Shown here in pieces: positions 53,177-60,822 of a stretch of 64,000 bases of DNA (position 1 is its first letter; each line of letters opens with the position of its first letter). The notes under the pieces were generated by a model, which was given only the letters and a program-made list of their open reading frames with translations, had not been told where the DNA came from and did not search any database. The position numbers were made by a program, and so were the translations under genes. The stretch comes from Prevotella sp. (GTDB lineage: Bacteria; Bacteroidota; Bacteroidia; Bacteroidales; Bacteroidaceae), in the NCBI GenBank assembly GCA_017619755.1, contig JAFZRU010000057.1, positions 1 to 64,000 on the forward strand, given 5' to 3'.

Positions 53177-53255
53177 TACAACCTTTTTTGGTTGTAAAGC
53201 AGAAATACAACCTTTTTTGGTTGTAAAAAGGGCAAAAACAACAGAAAAAAGTTGT
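53177..53255. repeat. Repeated TACAACC/GGTTGTA palindromes
   Basis: The 20-bp palindrome TACAACCTTTTTTGGTTGTA occurs at 53177-53196 and again at 53206-53225 (29-bp period). A weaker ACAAC-N8-GTTGT dyad follows at 53238-53255. No gene covers the area. Confidence 0.85.
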
Positions 53256-53363
53256 GTGTTTCCTTCTTTTCACAGTGGCATCAACGCCTTCTTGGCACAA
53301 AATCCATTTGCAAAGCACTATAATTTGGGTCAGCGGAATTTTCAGAAAAGAATGCTGTTACTA

Positions 53364-53371
53364 TATCTTTG
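53364..53371 (+). promoter_or_regulatory. -7 promoter-like box upstream of the FISUMP-like gene
   Basis: TATCTTTG matches TAnnTTTG, followed after 9 nt by the 22-bp direct repeats; the ATG is 149 nt further on. Confidence 0.4.
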
Positions 53372-53380
53372 ATTTGAAGG

Positions 53381-53437
53381 ATAGGGATTATCCTATTTGA
53401 AAATAGGGATTATCCTATTTGAAAATAGGGATAATTC
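53381..53437 (+). repeat. 22-bp direct repeats, 2.5 copies, each with an inner dyad
   Basis: The unit ATAGGGATTATCCTATTTGA plus AA occurs at 53381-53402 and 53403-53424, and a partial third (ATAGGGATAATTC) starts at 53425. Each unit contains the dyad ATAGG-N-ATTAT-CCTAT. The spacing of two helical turns and the place just after a -7 box suit a repressor or activator site. Confidence 0.8.
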
Positions 53438-53520
53438 TTTTTTTAACAGTAGGATAGTTTGTTTCTTTGTAAATCAAATGGCAGCAAATACAAGAACCAA
53501 CAAGTAAAAATTTGACAACG

Positions 53521-54315
53521 ATGAAAAAACTACTTTCTTCTCTTTCCATAATGATCATGGTGTTAACGGCATACGCACAATCATGCCCCGACGACCACCA
53601 CCCACATATGATAGACCTCGGACTGCCTTCTGGCACTCTTTGGGCCTGCTGCAATGTAGGAGCTGACAAGCCCGAAGCCTACGGCGGCTATTATGCTTGG
53701 GGGGAGACGGAGGAAAAGGATAAGTATAATGAAGTCTCATATAAATATTGTACAGGTGATAATCCCAACGATTTCGGATGGTATGAACATACGCAATATC
53801 AAGACCTTGGCAGCGATATCGCAGGCACGCAGTACGACGTCGCCCATGTGAAATGGGGTGGCTCTTGGGTGATGCCATCGCTGGATGAGATCAAAGACTT
53901 GTTCAACAACTGCACTTGCACTTTGACTTTTATGAACGGTGTCCATGGTCAAAAGTTCATCAGCAAGAACAACGGCGCTTCCATCTTTTTGCCTACGGCG
54001 GACCAATTCTTCCCCGGCGAAATCGGCCAATACTGGTCGTCAACGCAGGAACCGTCGGATCTGAAATGGGCCTACGGTCTGTACTTCCATTTGGACGGCA
54101 CAGACTGGTGTACTTTCTCCCACCCACTCGGTCTCACTGTTCGCCCCGTTATGTCTGGAACCAGTAACATTCATCTTCCCGAATCATCTTCAGGCATATC
54201 CAACCAAGCCATCTACAATCTCTACGGCATAAAAGTCGCTGACACTATGGCCGACACGAGCACTCTGCATCCCGGCATCTACATCATAGGCGGCAAGAAG
54301 ATAGTGATAAAATAA
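53521..54315 (+). CDS. FISUMP-like exported protein with T9SS tail
   Basis: ATG 53521 gives a signal peptide (KKLLSSLSIMIMVLTAYAQ). The 264-residue product has the Fibrobacter-major-paralogous-type fold: HMIDLGLPSGTLWACCNVGA, YYAWGETEEKDKYN, GGSWVMPSLDEIKDLFNNCT, GQYWSST and GLTVRPVM are its hallmarks. The C-terminus (AIYNLYGIKVADT, LHPGIYIIGGKKIVIK) is a T9SS-type signal, so surface or secreted location is expected. Ligand unknown. Upstream repeats suggest specific regulation; a terminator hairpin follows. Confidence 0.82.
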   Translation: MKKLLSSLSIMIMVLTAYAQSCPDDHHPHMIDLGLPSGTLWACCNVGADKPEAYGGYYAWGETEEKDKYNEVSYKYCTGDNPNDFGWYEHTQYQDLGSDIAGTQYDVAHVKWGGSWVMPSLDEIKDLFNNCTCTLTFMNGVHGQKFISKNNGASIFLPTADQFFPGEIGQYWSSTQEPSDLKWAYGLYFHLDGTDWCTFSHPLGLTVRPVMSGTSNIHLPESSSGISNQAIYNLYGIKVADTMADTSTLHPGIYIIGGKKIVIK

Positions 54316-54364
54316 ACCTATCATCTTCTTCCAAGATTACTACTTGATTTCAATTTCCATATTG

Positions 54365-54402
54365 AAGCAGCCTCCATGCACATCACATGGAGGTTGCTTT
54401 TT
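54365..54402 (+). terminator. Terminator after the FISUMP-like gene
   Basis: AAGCAGCCTCCATG pairs with CATGGAGGTTGCTT (one mismatch), followed by TTT, about 50 bp after the stop. Confidence 0.75.
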
Positions 54403-54539
54403 GTGTGCATGGAGCAATGAATGTGATTTTCAAGCTAATAATACCCTCGAAATATGCTTTCTGTACCGCCATTGGTTTTCTTACTTCAAAACCAAGTCTG
54501 GCTTCTCTTATGATTCAAGCCGCCCACATAATGTATTCG

Positions 54540-54862
54540 TTATGGATGCTCATATACTTCAGTAATATCTGGAAGTCCTTTGAACATTGGATAACTTACA
54601 TATTCACGGTCAATCATTCTGGCATACTCCTTTTCATATCGGTTTAGAGATTTAATAAGATAAGCAGAACTTGGCCGGCCACAATAAACATCTATTATTA
54701 TCATTATCTTCTTCAGAATCTTTTGAAAGTTTGTAAATCATTGACATATAGTGGAATTTCTTCGATATAGCAACCAAAAGAAACAAACTGGGAACAATAA
54801 TTCTGAAAACAAAAGAATGAAAAAATCAGCTTAACAAATCTTGACTTGAAAAATAACGAAAT
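54540..54862 (-). pseudogene. Decayed ORF with probable frameshift
   Basis: On the minus strand one frame reads FVSFGCYIEEIPLYVNDLQT (stop near 54722) and a second frame continues from about 54715 with IIIDVYCGRPSSAYLIKSLN then EKEYARMIDREYVSYPMFKG and LPDITEVYEHP (stop at 54540-54542). Both look protein-like and would join by a one-base shift. I do not recognise the family. It could be the remnant of a gene carried with the restriction-modification island. Confidence 0.4.
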
Positions 54863-55083
54863 TTTCAGATTATGTCATTTGGGGTGTCATTCGGATTTGA
54901 TAAAATGGCAACAGATTTGAATATGTGGAAGATGGGAACATATTTGATGTTTTATAAATCGTTATGGCTTAAACTCGCTCCCAAAGAGGGTGCTTAATTT
55001 GGCAATTTGCAATAATTTCAGAGAAATTATTGTGTTTTGTGATACTTTTACCAGATAACAACCGTAACATCATAGAATTTTAT
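54863..55083. other. AT-rich leader region of the restriction-modification locus
   Basis: No coding frame is visible. It contains the perfect dyad AATAATTTC-aga-GAAATTATT at 55011-55031 and ends at a promoter box. Confidence 0.5.
55011..55031. promoter_or_regulatory. Perfect 9-bp inverted repeat upstream of the XRE gene
   Basis: AATAATTTC (55011-55019) and GAAATTATT (55023-55031) form a perfect dyad with a 3-nt spacer, 53 nt before the -7 box. It is a candidate binding site for the XRE regulator, by position only. Confidence 0.45.
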
Positions 55084-55092
55084 TATCTTTGC
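55084..55092 (+). promoter_or_regulatory. -7 promoter box for the restriction-modification operon
   Basis: TATCTTTGC matches TAnnTTTG, 26 nt before the ATG at 55119. Confidence 0.6.
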
Positions 55093-55118
55093 ACTAAACT
55101 TTATCTTTATAGAATATT

Positions 55119-55328
55119 ATGGCTAAGCTAAATCGTATAAAGGCAGTTCTTGCCGAACAAGAAAAAACCAGCAAATGGTTAGCAGAACAAGTTGGGAAGT
55201 CTGCATGTACCGTAAGTAAGTGGTGTGGCAATAGTGTTCAACCAGACTTGATCACTTTGGACAAGATTGCAAAACTGCTTGATGTTAACGTAAAAGACCT
55301 TCTCAACAATACAGACCCCAAATCATAA
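55119..55328 (+). CDS. XRE-family helix-turn-helix regulator
   Basis: A 69-residue single-domain Cro/CI-type HTH: RIKAVLAEQEKTSKWLAEQV, GKSACTVSKWCGNSVQPDLI and TLDKIAKLLDVNVKDLL give the five helices, with the recognition helix in SACTVSKWC. It lies 22 bp before the restriction endonuclease gene, in the position of a controller (C) protein that delays nuclease expression until DNA is methylated. It is a little different from classical C proteins, so the controller role is inference. Confidence 0.85.
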   Translation: MAKLNRIKAVLAEQEKTSKWLAEQVGKSACTVSKWCGNSVQPDLITLDKIAKLLDVNVKDLLNNTDPKS

Positions 55329-55350
55329 TCATAAGACACTAAAAATTGAT

Positions 55351-56442
55351 ATGACAAAGTATAAAGACATTATCAACGATATTTGTAAGAACATCCATAC
55401 AGGGCTTATTGATTTTGATGAGCCACGGAGTGAGGCATCAATGCCGACACAAGCATCTTCTGAGTTCATAACGAACAAGCAACAGGGTGATTGGGCTGAA
55501 GATGTTATATTTCGAGCTATCAATGAAAACTCTGATAATATTGTTGCCGTTAGATATGGAAAGTCGGATGATTTGGTTGCTGGTGATGTGGGGTTTGAAC
55601 AGTTCTTCAATGACTACCAAAACGAGTTGGACACAATAGGTAAAAGACCTGATATACTCCTATTTAATGTGCGTGATTTTGATGAGCAACTTGGCTATGA
55701 TATTAGTTCTCAAAAAAGCAGTGATATTGGCGAGTATGTCTCAAAAGCTATTGCTGGCATAGAAGTCCGCTCTAGTGCATTTTTGATCAATAAATATACA
55801 GAAGAAGCCAATAGAGTTGTTCGTGAAAATACAGAGAGGGCAATAGAGTTAAAAAGAGAAGTGTTATTGAATTATGTCGATTTGCTGAGACAAAAACGTC
55901 CTGAACTAATTGATATATTGCAACAATTAAATGAAACAACAGTTAGGACTCTTGATTATAGGGTGACTTCCTGGCGTTCTTCACAACGCTTGCAAGAATT
56001 ATCATCAAAACTTTCAGAGATTAAGAAATGTATAAAAGCTATTCAAAAAAGAAATACTCTTTCAATCACTCCTAAAGTAGAAGATCTTAAAGTTGTTCAT
56101 AAGTGGATTATGACATACAATGTTCCACATTTCTATGTTCAAGTTTTTTTTGACCGAATTTATGGTGTTTCCTTCAAGCATATTTTGGAACTTGTTTCCA
56201 ATCCTGAATTAGAAGATGATAAGTATTTCATTGAACAGGACACAAAGAACCAGAATAAAACAACTATAAAGATACCATCTCAGGACGGAGTTTGCTTAGC
56301 ACAGGCTGTTACCGAACCCAACCATCATAGTGTCCGAAAAGAATTGAACAAAGGGCGATTGCTTTTTTATGTGAAATTTGATGGCGGAGAGGCATTCTTA
56401 GACAAGCATAATTTTGATTCATTGTTTTGCTGCAGCTTATGA
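55351..56442 (+). CDS. Type II restriction endonuclease (AccI-family candidate)
   Basis: A 363-residue protein whose place between an XRE gene and an adenine methyltransferase marks it as the nuclease. A PD-(D/E)xK-like site can be read as KRPDILLF (D101) and AGIEVRSSAFLINKY (E138, with Arg where Lys is usual). Length and the IEVRSSxFL segment recall the AccI family (GT/MKAC), which is a memory-based suggestion. The middle (~150-240) is a coiled helical region. It overlaps the methyltransferase by ATGA, giving translational coupling. AT-rich, foreign-looking composition. Confidence 0.65.
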   Translation: MTKYKDIINDICKNIHTGLIDFDEPRSEASMPTQASSEFITNKQQGDWAEDVIFRAINENSDNIVAVRYGKSDDLVAGDVGFEQFFNDYQNELDTIGKRPDILLFNVRDFDEQLGYDISSQKSSDIGEYVSKAIAGIEVRSSAFLINKYTEEANRVVRENTERAIELKREVLLNYVDLLRQKRPELIDILQQLNETTVRTLDYRVTSWRSSQRLQELSSKLSEIKKCIKAIQKRNTLSITPKVEDLKVVHKWIMTYNVPHFYVQVFFDRIYGVSFKHILELVSNPELEDDKYFIEQDTKNQNKTTIKIPSQDGVCLAQAVTEPNHHSVRKELNKGRLLFYVKFDGGEAFLDKHNFDSLFCCSL

Positions 56443-58613
56443 TCACAGAAAAAGAATACATTAAAAAAATCTCCATTGGTCATAGGAAGAAATATGCGCA
56501 GTATTTTACTCCTGAGCAAATTTCTGACTTTATGGCATTATGGGTGCTTGGCGGCAAAAAGGGAAAATTGGACATTCTAGAACCAGCATTTGGTTTAGGT
56601 GTGTTTAGCAGATCTTTGTATAAACTGAATCCACAGATACGAGTAGTTGGATATGATATTGACAGGACTATTTATACATACGCCAACCAAATTTTTGTAA
56701 GACCCCAATATGATGTCAGCATAAATAATGAAGATTATATAACGGCTTCATGGACTGATAAATTTGATGGAATCATTTGTAATCCTCCATACCTCAAGTT
56801 TCATGACTACGATAATGCGACTCTTATACCTATTGTAAATAGCAAACTACATACTCACCTCAACGGTTTTACAAATATTTATACGTTGTTTCTTCTGAAA
56901 TCTATTTTTCAGATGAAAGACGGAGCTAGAATGGCTTATATAATACCATCTGAATTTTTAAATTCAGATTATGGTGTAGAAGTTAAACGATCGCTTATAC
57001 AAAGTGGCGTATTGAAGCATGTCATCATAGTTGATTTTACTCAATGTGCTTTTGATGATGCTTTAACTACGGCATGTATTCTATTGTGTGAGAATGATAA
57101 AAGTTCAGACTCTGTTCATTTTTCAAACATCAATAATGTTTCTGAACTCTATTCTTCTTTGGCAGAATATAAAACATTTGCTTCCCGTCAACTAAATCCT
57201 GAGGTAAAATGGAAACAATATTATGAGGACACTAAGTCGTCTAAATATAATGATTTAGTGCCATTCTCAACTTTTGCCAAAGTTTCGCGAGGAATTGCAA
57301 CTGGAGCGAATGATTACTTCACATTTAAGGCATCAAAAATTGACCAATACAACATCCCTGAAAAAGCTTTCCGCAGATGTGTATGCCACTCAGCAGATGT
57401 TAAAAACCAGATATTTACAGAGGATGATTTCGAGAGTCTTGTTAATCACGATAAAGCCGTTTTTCTATTTAATGGCTGTGCAAACGAAAATGAACCTTAT
57501 GTACAAAATTATATCCGTTTAGGTGAAGAAATAGGCATTGATAAGAAATATTTAACGGCTAGTCGCACCCCTTGGTATGCCCTCGAGAGCAGACAACCAT
57601 CACCTATTTGGGTGTCAGTGTTTAATAGAAATGGATTACGTTTTGTTCGCAATAAAGCTGGAGTTTATAATTTAACAACTTTTCATTGTGTCTATAATTC
57701 AGGAGTGATAGATACGGACATACTCTTTGCATATCTTGTCACAAATGTTGCCAAAGAAATATTGTTGGATAATTCTCGCCAATACGGCAATGGTCTGGTC
57801 AAGTTTGAACCAAACGATTTAAATAAAGGTAATGTTGTTGATTTAAGGAAATTATCAACAGAAGAAAAAAAATTAGTTTTAAGAGCTTCCAAAACATTGC
57901 ATCATTATGGTAGTTTATACAATCAGACAATTGCTGTTCTTGACGACTTCTTTAGTGCAAAATATACTAATGGCGCGACTGACTTAATCAGTTATTCTGA
58001 TAGAATTGAAAGAATAGTTGCAGATAAACCAATTGTAAAAGAAAAGAAGGTGAAAGCTGATAGAATCAAGCAGCTCAACTTCTTGGACCTTTTTGACCAG
58101 TACGAATTTGAACCTATTGCTCAGAATAGTATGGTTTATGAGGATATTGTGTCTGATTACAACACTGTTCCAATCCATTTGCGTTTGCCAATGTTAATCG
58201 ATAATTCAAAGAATATCCTTATCTGCAATGTTAAGAGGGATAATTGGGAACAGTATCATCACGGTTCTGCAAAAATCTACTATACAGGTAAGAGGTTTCC
58301 TTCTACAGTTGCACTCAACAAACTTTATTACTTTATGCCATATCTCCCGGGCAAAGGCGTCCGTGATTTATACTATATTAAGATTGCTAGATTAGGCTTC
58401 CGTAAGGAAGGACAGGAGAATGAGGACAAGAACGATCTTCGACTTGTATTTGAGATTGAGCGACTTGGTCAACTTTTCGAAGATTACAAGAAGATAAAGC
58501 TTGAAATCTGGCGCACTTTTACGGACACCAATATAGAGAAAATTCTTCAAATCGATGATGATACCGCTAATTCATCATATCAAGATTATCAACTGAGTAT
58601 ATTAACCCACTGA
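56439..58613 (+). CDS. N6-adenine DNA methyltransferase (Eco57I/TaqI-like class)
   Basis: A 724-residue gamma-type amino-methyltransferase. ATG 56439 overlaps the nuclease stop. RKKYAQYFTPEQISDFMALW is the N-terminal motif X region, LDILEPAFGLGVFSRSLY motif I (SAM binding, 48-55), GYDIDRTIYTYA motif II, and CNPPYLKFHD motif IV (NPPY, 115-118). The long C-terminal part (~280-724) should hold target recognition. It protects host DNA against the partner nuclease. The stop codon lies in the left arm of a 12-bp terminator stem. Confidence 0.9.
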   Translation: MITEKEYIKKISIGHRKKYAQYFTPEQISDFMALWVLGGKKGKLDILEPAFGLGVFSRSLYKLNPQIRVVGYDIDRTIYTYANQIFVRPQYDVSINNEDYITASWTDKFDGIICNPPYLKFHDYDNATLIPIVNSKLHTHLNGFTNIYTLFLLKSIFQMKDGARMAYIIPSEFLNSDYGVEVKRSLIQSGVLKHVIIVDFTQCAFDDALTTACILLCENDKSSDSVHFSNINNVSELYSSLAEYKTFASRQLNPEVKWKQYYEDTKSSKYNDLVPFSTFAKVSRGIATGANDYFTFKASKIDQYNIPEKAFRRCVCHSADVKNQIFTEDDFESLVNHDKAVFLFNGCANENEPYVQNYIRLGEEIGIDKKYLTASRTPWYALESRQPSPIWVSVFNRNGLRFVRNKAGVYNLTTFHCVYNSGVIDTDILFAYLVTNVAKEILLDNSRQYGNGLVKFEPNDLNKGNVVDLRKLSTEEKKLVLRASKTLHHYGSLYNQTIAVLDDFFSAKYTNGATDLISYSDRIERIVADKPIVKEKKVKADRIKQLNFLDLFDQYEFEPIAQNSMVYEDIVSDYNTVPIHLRLPMLIDNSKNILICNVKRDNWEQYHHGSAKIYYTGKRFPSTVALNKLYYFMPYLPGKGVRDLYYIKIARLGFRKEGQENEDKNDLRLVFEIERLGQLFEDYKKIKLEIWRTFTDTNIEKILQIDDDTANSSYQDYQLSILTH

Positions 58614-58650
58614 TTTTCAGTAGTAATACCAAAAGTCAGTGGGTTAATTG
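58602..58650. terminator. Hairpin containing the methyltransferase stop codon
   Basis: TTAACCCACTGA (58602-58613) pairs with TCAGTGGGTTAA (58636-58647); the TGA stop is part of the stem. No long T-run follows, so it may protect the 3' end as much as terminate. Confidence 0.7.
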
Positions 58651-58732
58651 TTCTCCAAATGAATCCTAAAACATAATGGGAGGTCAGCACTCCATAAAAT
58701 ACAAAATTGAAGCGGTTTTTTCCTTTTCCCCG

Positions 58733-59359
58733 CTATTTCCCCCTCTTCCTCCAATAGCGTTTGCCCACATACCATGCCACGGCGATGATGACGATGGCGA
58801 TGATGGTCCATTTGATGTAGTCGCCGTATTCCATCAGTTTTTCGTCGAGTTGGCTCTCTGGGACGAAGGAGTGCATGTACCATCCGAGTGCTGCAAGAAT
58901 GCTGTGCCATGCCCCGGCTCCGATGGTGGTGTAAAGCAGGAATTTCCAATAGGGCATTTTCGACAGTCCGGCGGGGATGGAGATGAGGTGCCGTATGCCT
59001 GGGATGAGTCTGCCGGTGAGTGTTGCAGCCACGCCGTGGTCGTAGAAATATTTCTCGCTTTTCTCCACCTTCTCCTGGTTGAGCAGGCAGAGATGTCCCA
59101 ACCGGCTGTTGGCAAACTTGTAGATGATGGGTCTCCCTAAGAAATAACCAGCCACATAGTTGATGGAGGCTCCCACGTCGGCCCCGATGGTGGCAAAGAG
59201 GATGACGAGCCACACGTTGAGATGTCCTCCTGCGGCGTGGTAGGCTGCTGGTGAGACGACAAGCTCCGACGGTACGGGGACGACCGTGCTTTCCAAGAGC
59301 ATGAGAAGGAAGATGGTGGGGTAGGTGAGGTTGCCCAGAAGGGCGCTTATCCAATTCAT
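58733..59359 (-). CDS. DedA-family membrane protein
   Basis: A 208-residue polytopic inner-membrane protein of the DedA/VTT (SNARE-associated) family, some members of which flip undecaprenyl phosphate or phospholipids. ATG 59359 overlaps the stop of the TPR gene (ATGA). Family marks are LLMLLESTVVPVPSELVVSP, ADVGASINYVAGYFLGRPII, FYDHGVAATLTGRLIPGIRH and ISIPAGLSKMPYWKFLLYT. A C-terminal helix and a basic tail (GKRYWRKRGK) end it. Last gene of glnS-TPR-dedA. Confidence 0.9.
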   Translation of the reverse strand: MNWISALLGNLTYPTIFLLMLLESTVVPVPSELVVSPAAYHAAGGHLNVWLVILFATIGADVGASINYVAGYFLGRPIIYKFANSRLGHLCLLNQEKVEKSEKYFYDHGVAATLTGRLIPGIRHLISIPAGLSKMPYWKFLLYTTIGAGAWHSILAALGWYMHSFVPESQLDEKLMEYGDYIKWTIIAIVIIAVAWYVGKRYWRKRGK

Positions 59360-60774
59360 AACGGGTTGTCTGATGCGTAGTTGACGTATTCTTGCGGCTC
59401 CATGTCTTCCGGGAAGAGTGTGGAGAGCAGTGATTTGGCGGAGGCCGGGTCGGCCTCCACCGCTTTTTTCAGGTGGGCGATGTATTCCTCGTGCAGCCCT
59501 AAGTCGTGAGCGCAAAGGGCCAAGTAGGCGTAGGATTGCGGCTGCTTGTCCAGGTCGCCCGGGGTGAGTGTGCAAAGGATGTTGTATGCCACTTGAAGGA
59601 TGCTGTTGTCGTAGAGCGACACGGCCACTCTGAGCATGATGCCGGGTTGGTAGCGCGACTCCTCCAAAGCCCGCTTGTAGTAGATTTGCGCATGGGCGTC
59701 GTCGCCATTCTCGCAAAGGATGTGCGCCCTCGACACCATCAGTTCGCAGCGGTCCACTTCCACGAATTGCTCCATCTTGTCCAAGTATGCCAATGCCCGC
59801 TCCTTTTGCCCGATGTGGCTGTAGGTGAAGGCCTCCTCCTGGTAGATTTCCGGCAATCGGTCGGGGTAGTGTCGCTTGGCACGTGTCTCCGCCTTGCGCA
59901 GCGCCGCCAACCCCTCCTCGTAGCGTTCCAAGTGGAAGAGGCAGTTGGCTGTGTTGAGATATCCATCCACATTGCTTGAGCGCACTTGCGAGAGGCGGTC
60001 GAAATACTCGATGGCCTCCTCGTCATTCTTCAGCTGCATGAGAGCCTGGCCCTTGTAGAGCAGGGCGTCCTCGTCGTTGGGGTTGATGGCGATGGCATAC
60101 TCGCAACTCGAGATGGCCTCGGAGAACTGGCCGTTGGCCAGTTGGGCACTTGCCAAGAGGTCCCAGTAGTAGGCGGAGTAGGGGTTCTTGTCTATCAGGC
60201 TGTTGAAGATGCGCTCGCTGTCCTTGTAGTCGCCCTCGTAATACTTGATGCGTCCTTCCACCTCGCGGTAGTCCTCCTGGTCGGTTTCGTCCGACTTCTT
60301 CAACCATTTCTTCGCCAGTTCCACATATTCGTAGTCGATGAAGAGGATGGCAGAGTCGAGGACGAAGTCGAGATAGTCGAGGTCGTCGAGTTGTTCACCG
60401 CTGGCCTCCAAGAAGAGGTCGGCCTTCTCACCCTGGTTGGTCGCCACGAGGATTTCGGCCTTGATGTAGAAATATTCCAGGTCGGTCTTGTCTGTGATTT
60501 GCTCGGCCAACACCTCTGCCTTCTCCGGGTTGTTCTCGTTGAGTAGGGCCATCCTCGCTTTGAGCACCAAGGGGGCGGTGGCACCCTCGAAGAGACTCAG
60601 GGCGTAGTCGGCAGCGGCCAAAGCCTTGGCCGGATACCCCATCCAGTGGTAGTATTCGGCAATGTCGGCCAACTGGTCGCTGTCGAGATAGAGGGTTTTG
60701 CCCTTATTCATGGCATCCTCATACCTTGCCAAGGTGTCGGTGAACTCCTTGCTGTCGTAATAGTTGCTCTGCAT
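59356..60774 (-). CDS. Tetratricopeptide-repeat protein
   Basis: A 472-residue, largely acidic helical protein without signal peptide. Clear TPR units include YYWDLLASAQLANGQFSEAI, EDALLYKGQALMQLKNDEEA and QSYAYLALCAHDLGLHEEYI. It is probably a cytoplasmic scaffold; no catalytic motif is visible. It starts 48 bp after glnS and is coupled to dedA by an ATGA overlap. Confidence 0.85.
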   Translation of the reverse strand: MQSNYYDSKEFTDTLARYEDAMNKGKTLYLDSDQLADIAEYYHWMGYPAKALAAADYALSLFEGATAPLVLKARMALLNENNPEKAEVLAEQITDKTDLEYFYIKAEILVATNQGEKADLFLEASGEQLDDLDYLDFVLDSAILFIDYEYVELAKKWLKKSDETDQEDYREVEGRIKYYEGDYKDSERIFNSLIDKNPYSAYYWDLLASAQLANGQFSEAISSCEYAIAINPNDEDALLYKGQALMQLKNDEEAIEYFDRLSQVRSSNVDGYLNTANCLFHLERYEEGLAALRKAETRAKRHYPDRLPEIYQEEAFTYSHIGQKERALAYLDKMEQFVEVDRCELMVSRAHILCENGDDAHAQIYYKRALEESRYQPGIMLRVAVSLYDNSILQVAYNILCTLTPGDLDKQPQSYAYLALCAHDLGLHEEYIAHLKKAVEADPASAKSLLSTLFPEDMEPQEYVNYASDNPL

Positions 60775-60822
60775 GCGTTGGAGGCGTCGTTTGTGGGAGG
60801 CTTGGCTTCCCTGCGGCTGATG

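Larger units (their letters stand above)
53120..53520. other. AT-rich spacer with palindromes and direct repeats
   Basis: This ~400-bp gap between xylA and the FISUMP-like gene holds the palindromes at 53177-53255, a promoter box at 53364 and direct repeats at 53381-53437. I see no coding frame or tRNA. Confidence 0.6.

Noticed and set aside
53177-53437. CRISPR array
   Set aside because: The repeats are palindromes or contiguous 22-bp units with no unique spacers and no cas genes nearby.
54344-54647. Short plus-strand ORFs after the FISUMP-like gene
   Set aside because: They run through the terminator hairpin and show no recognisable content; the minus-strand remnant explains the region better.
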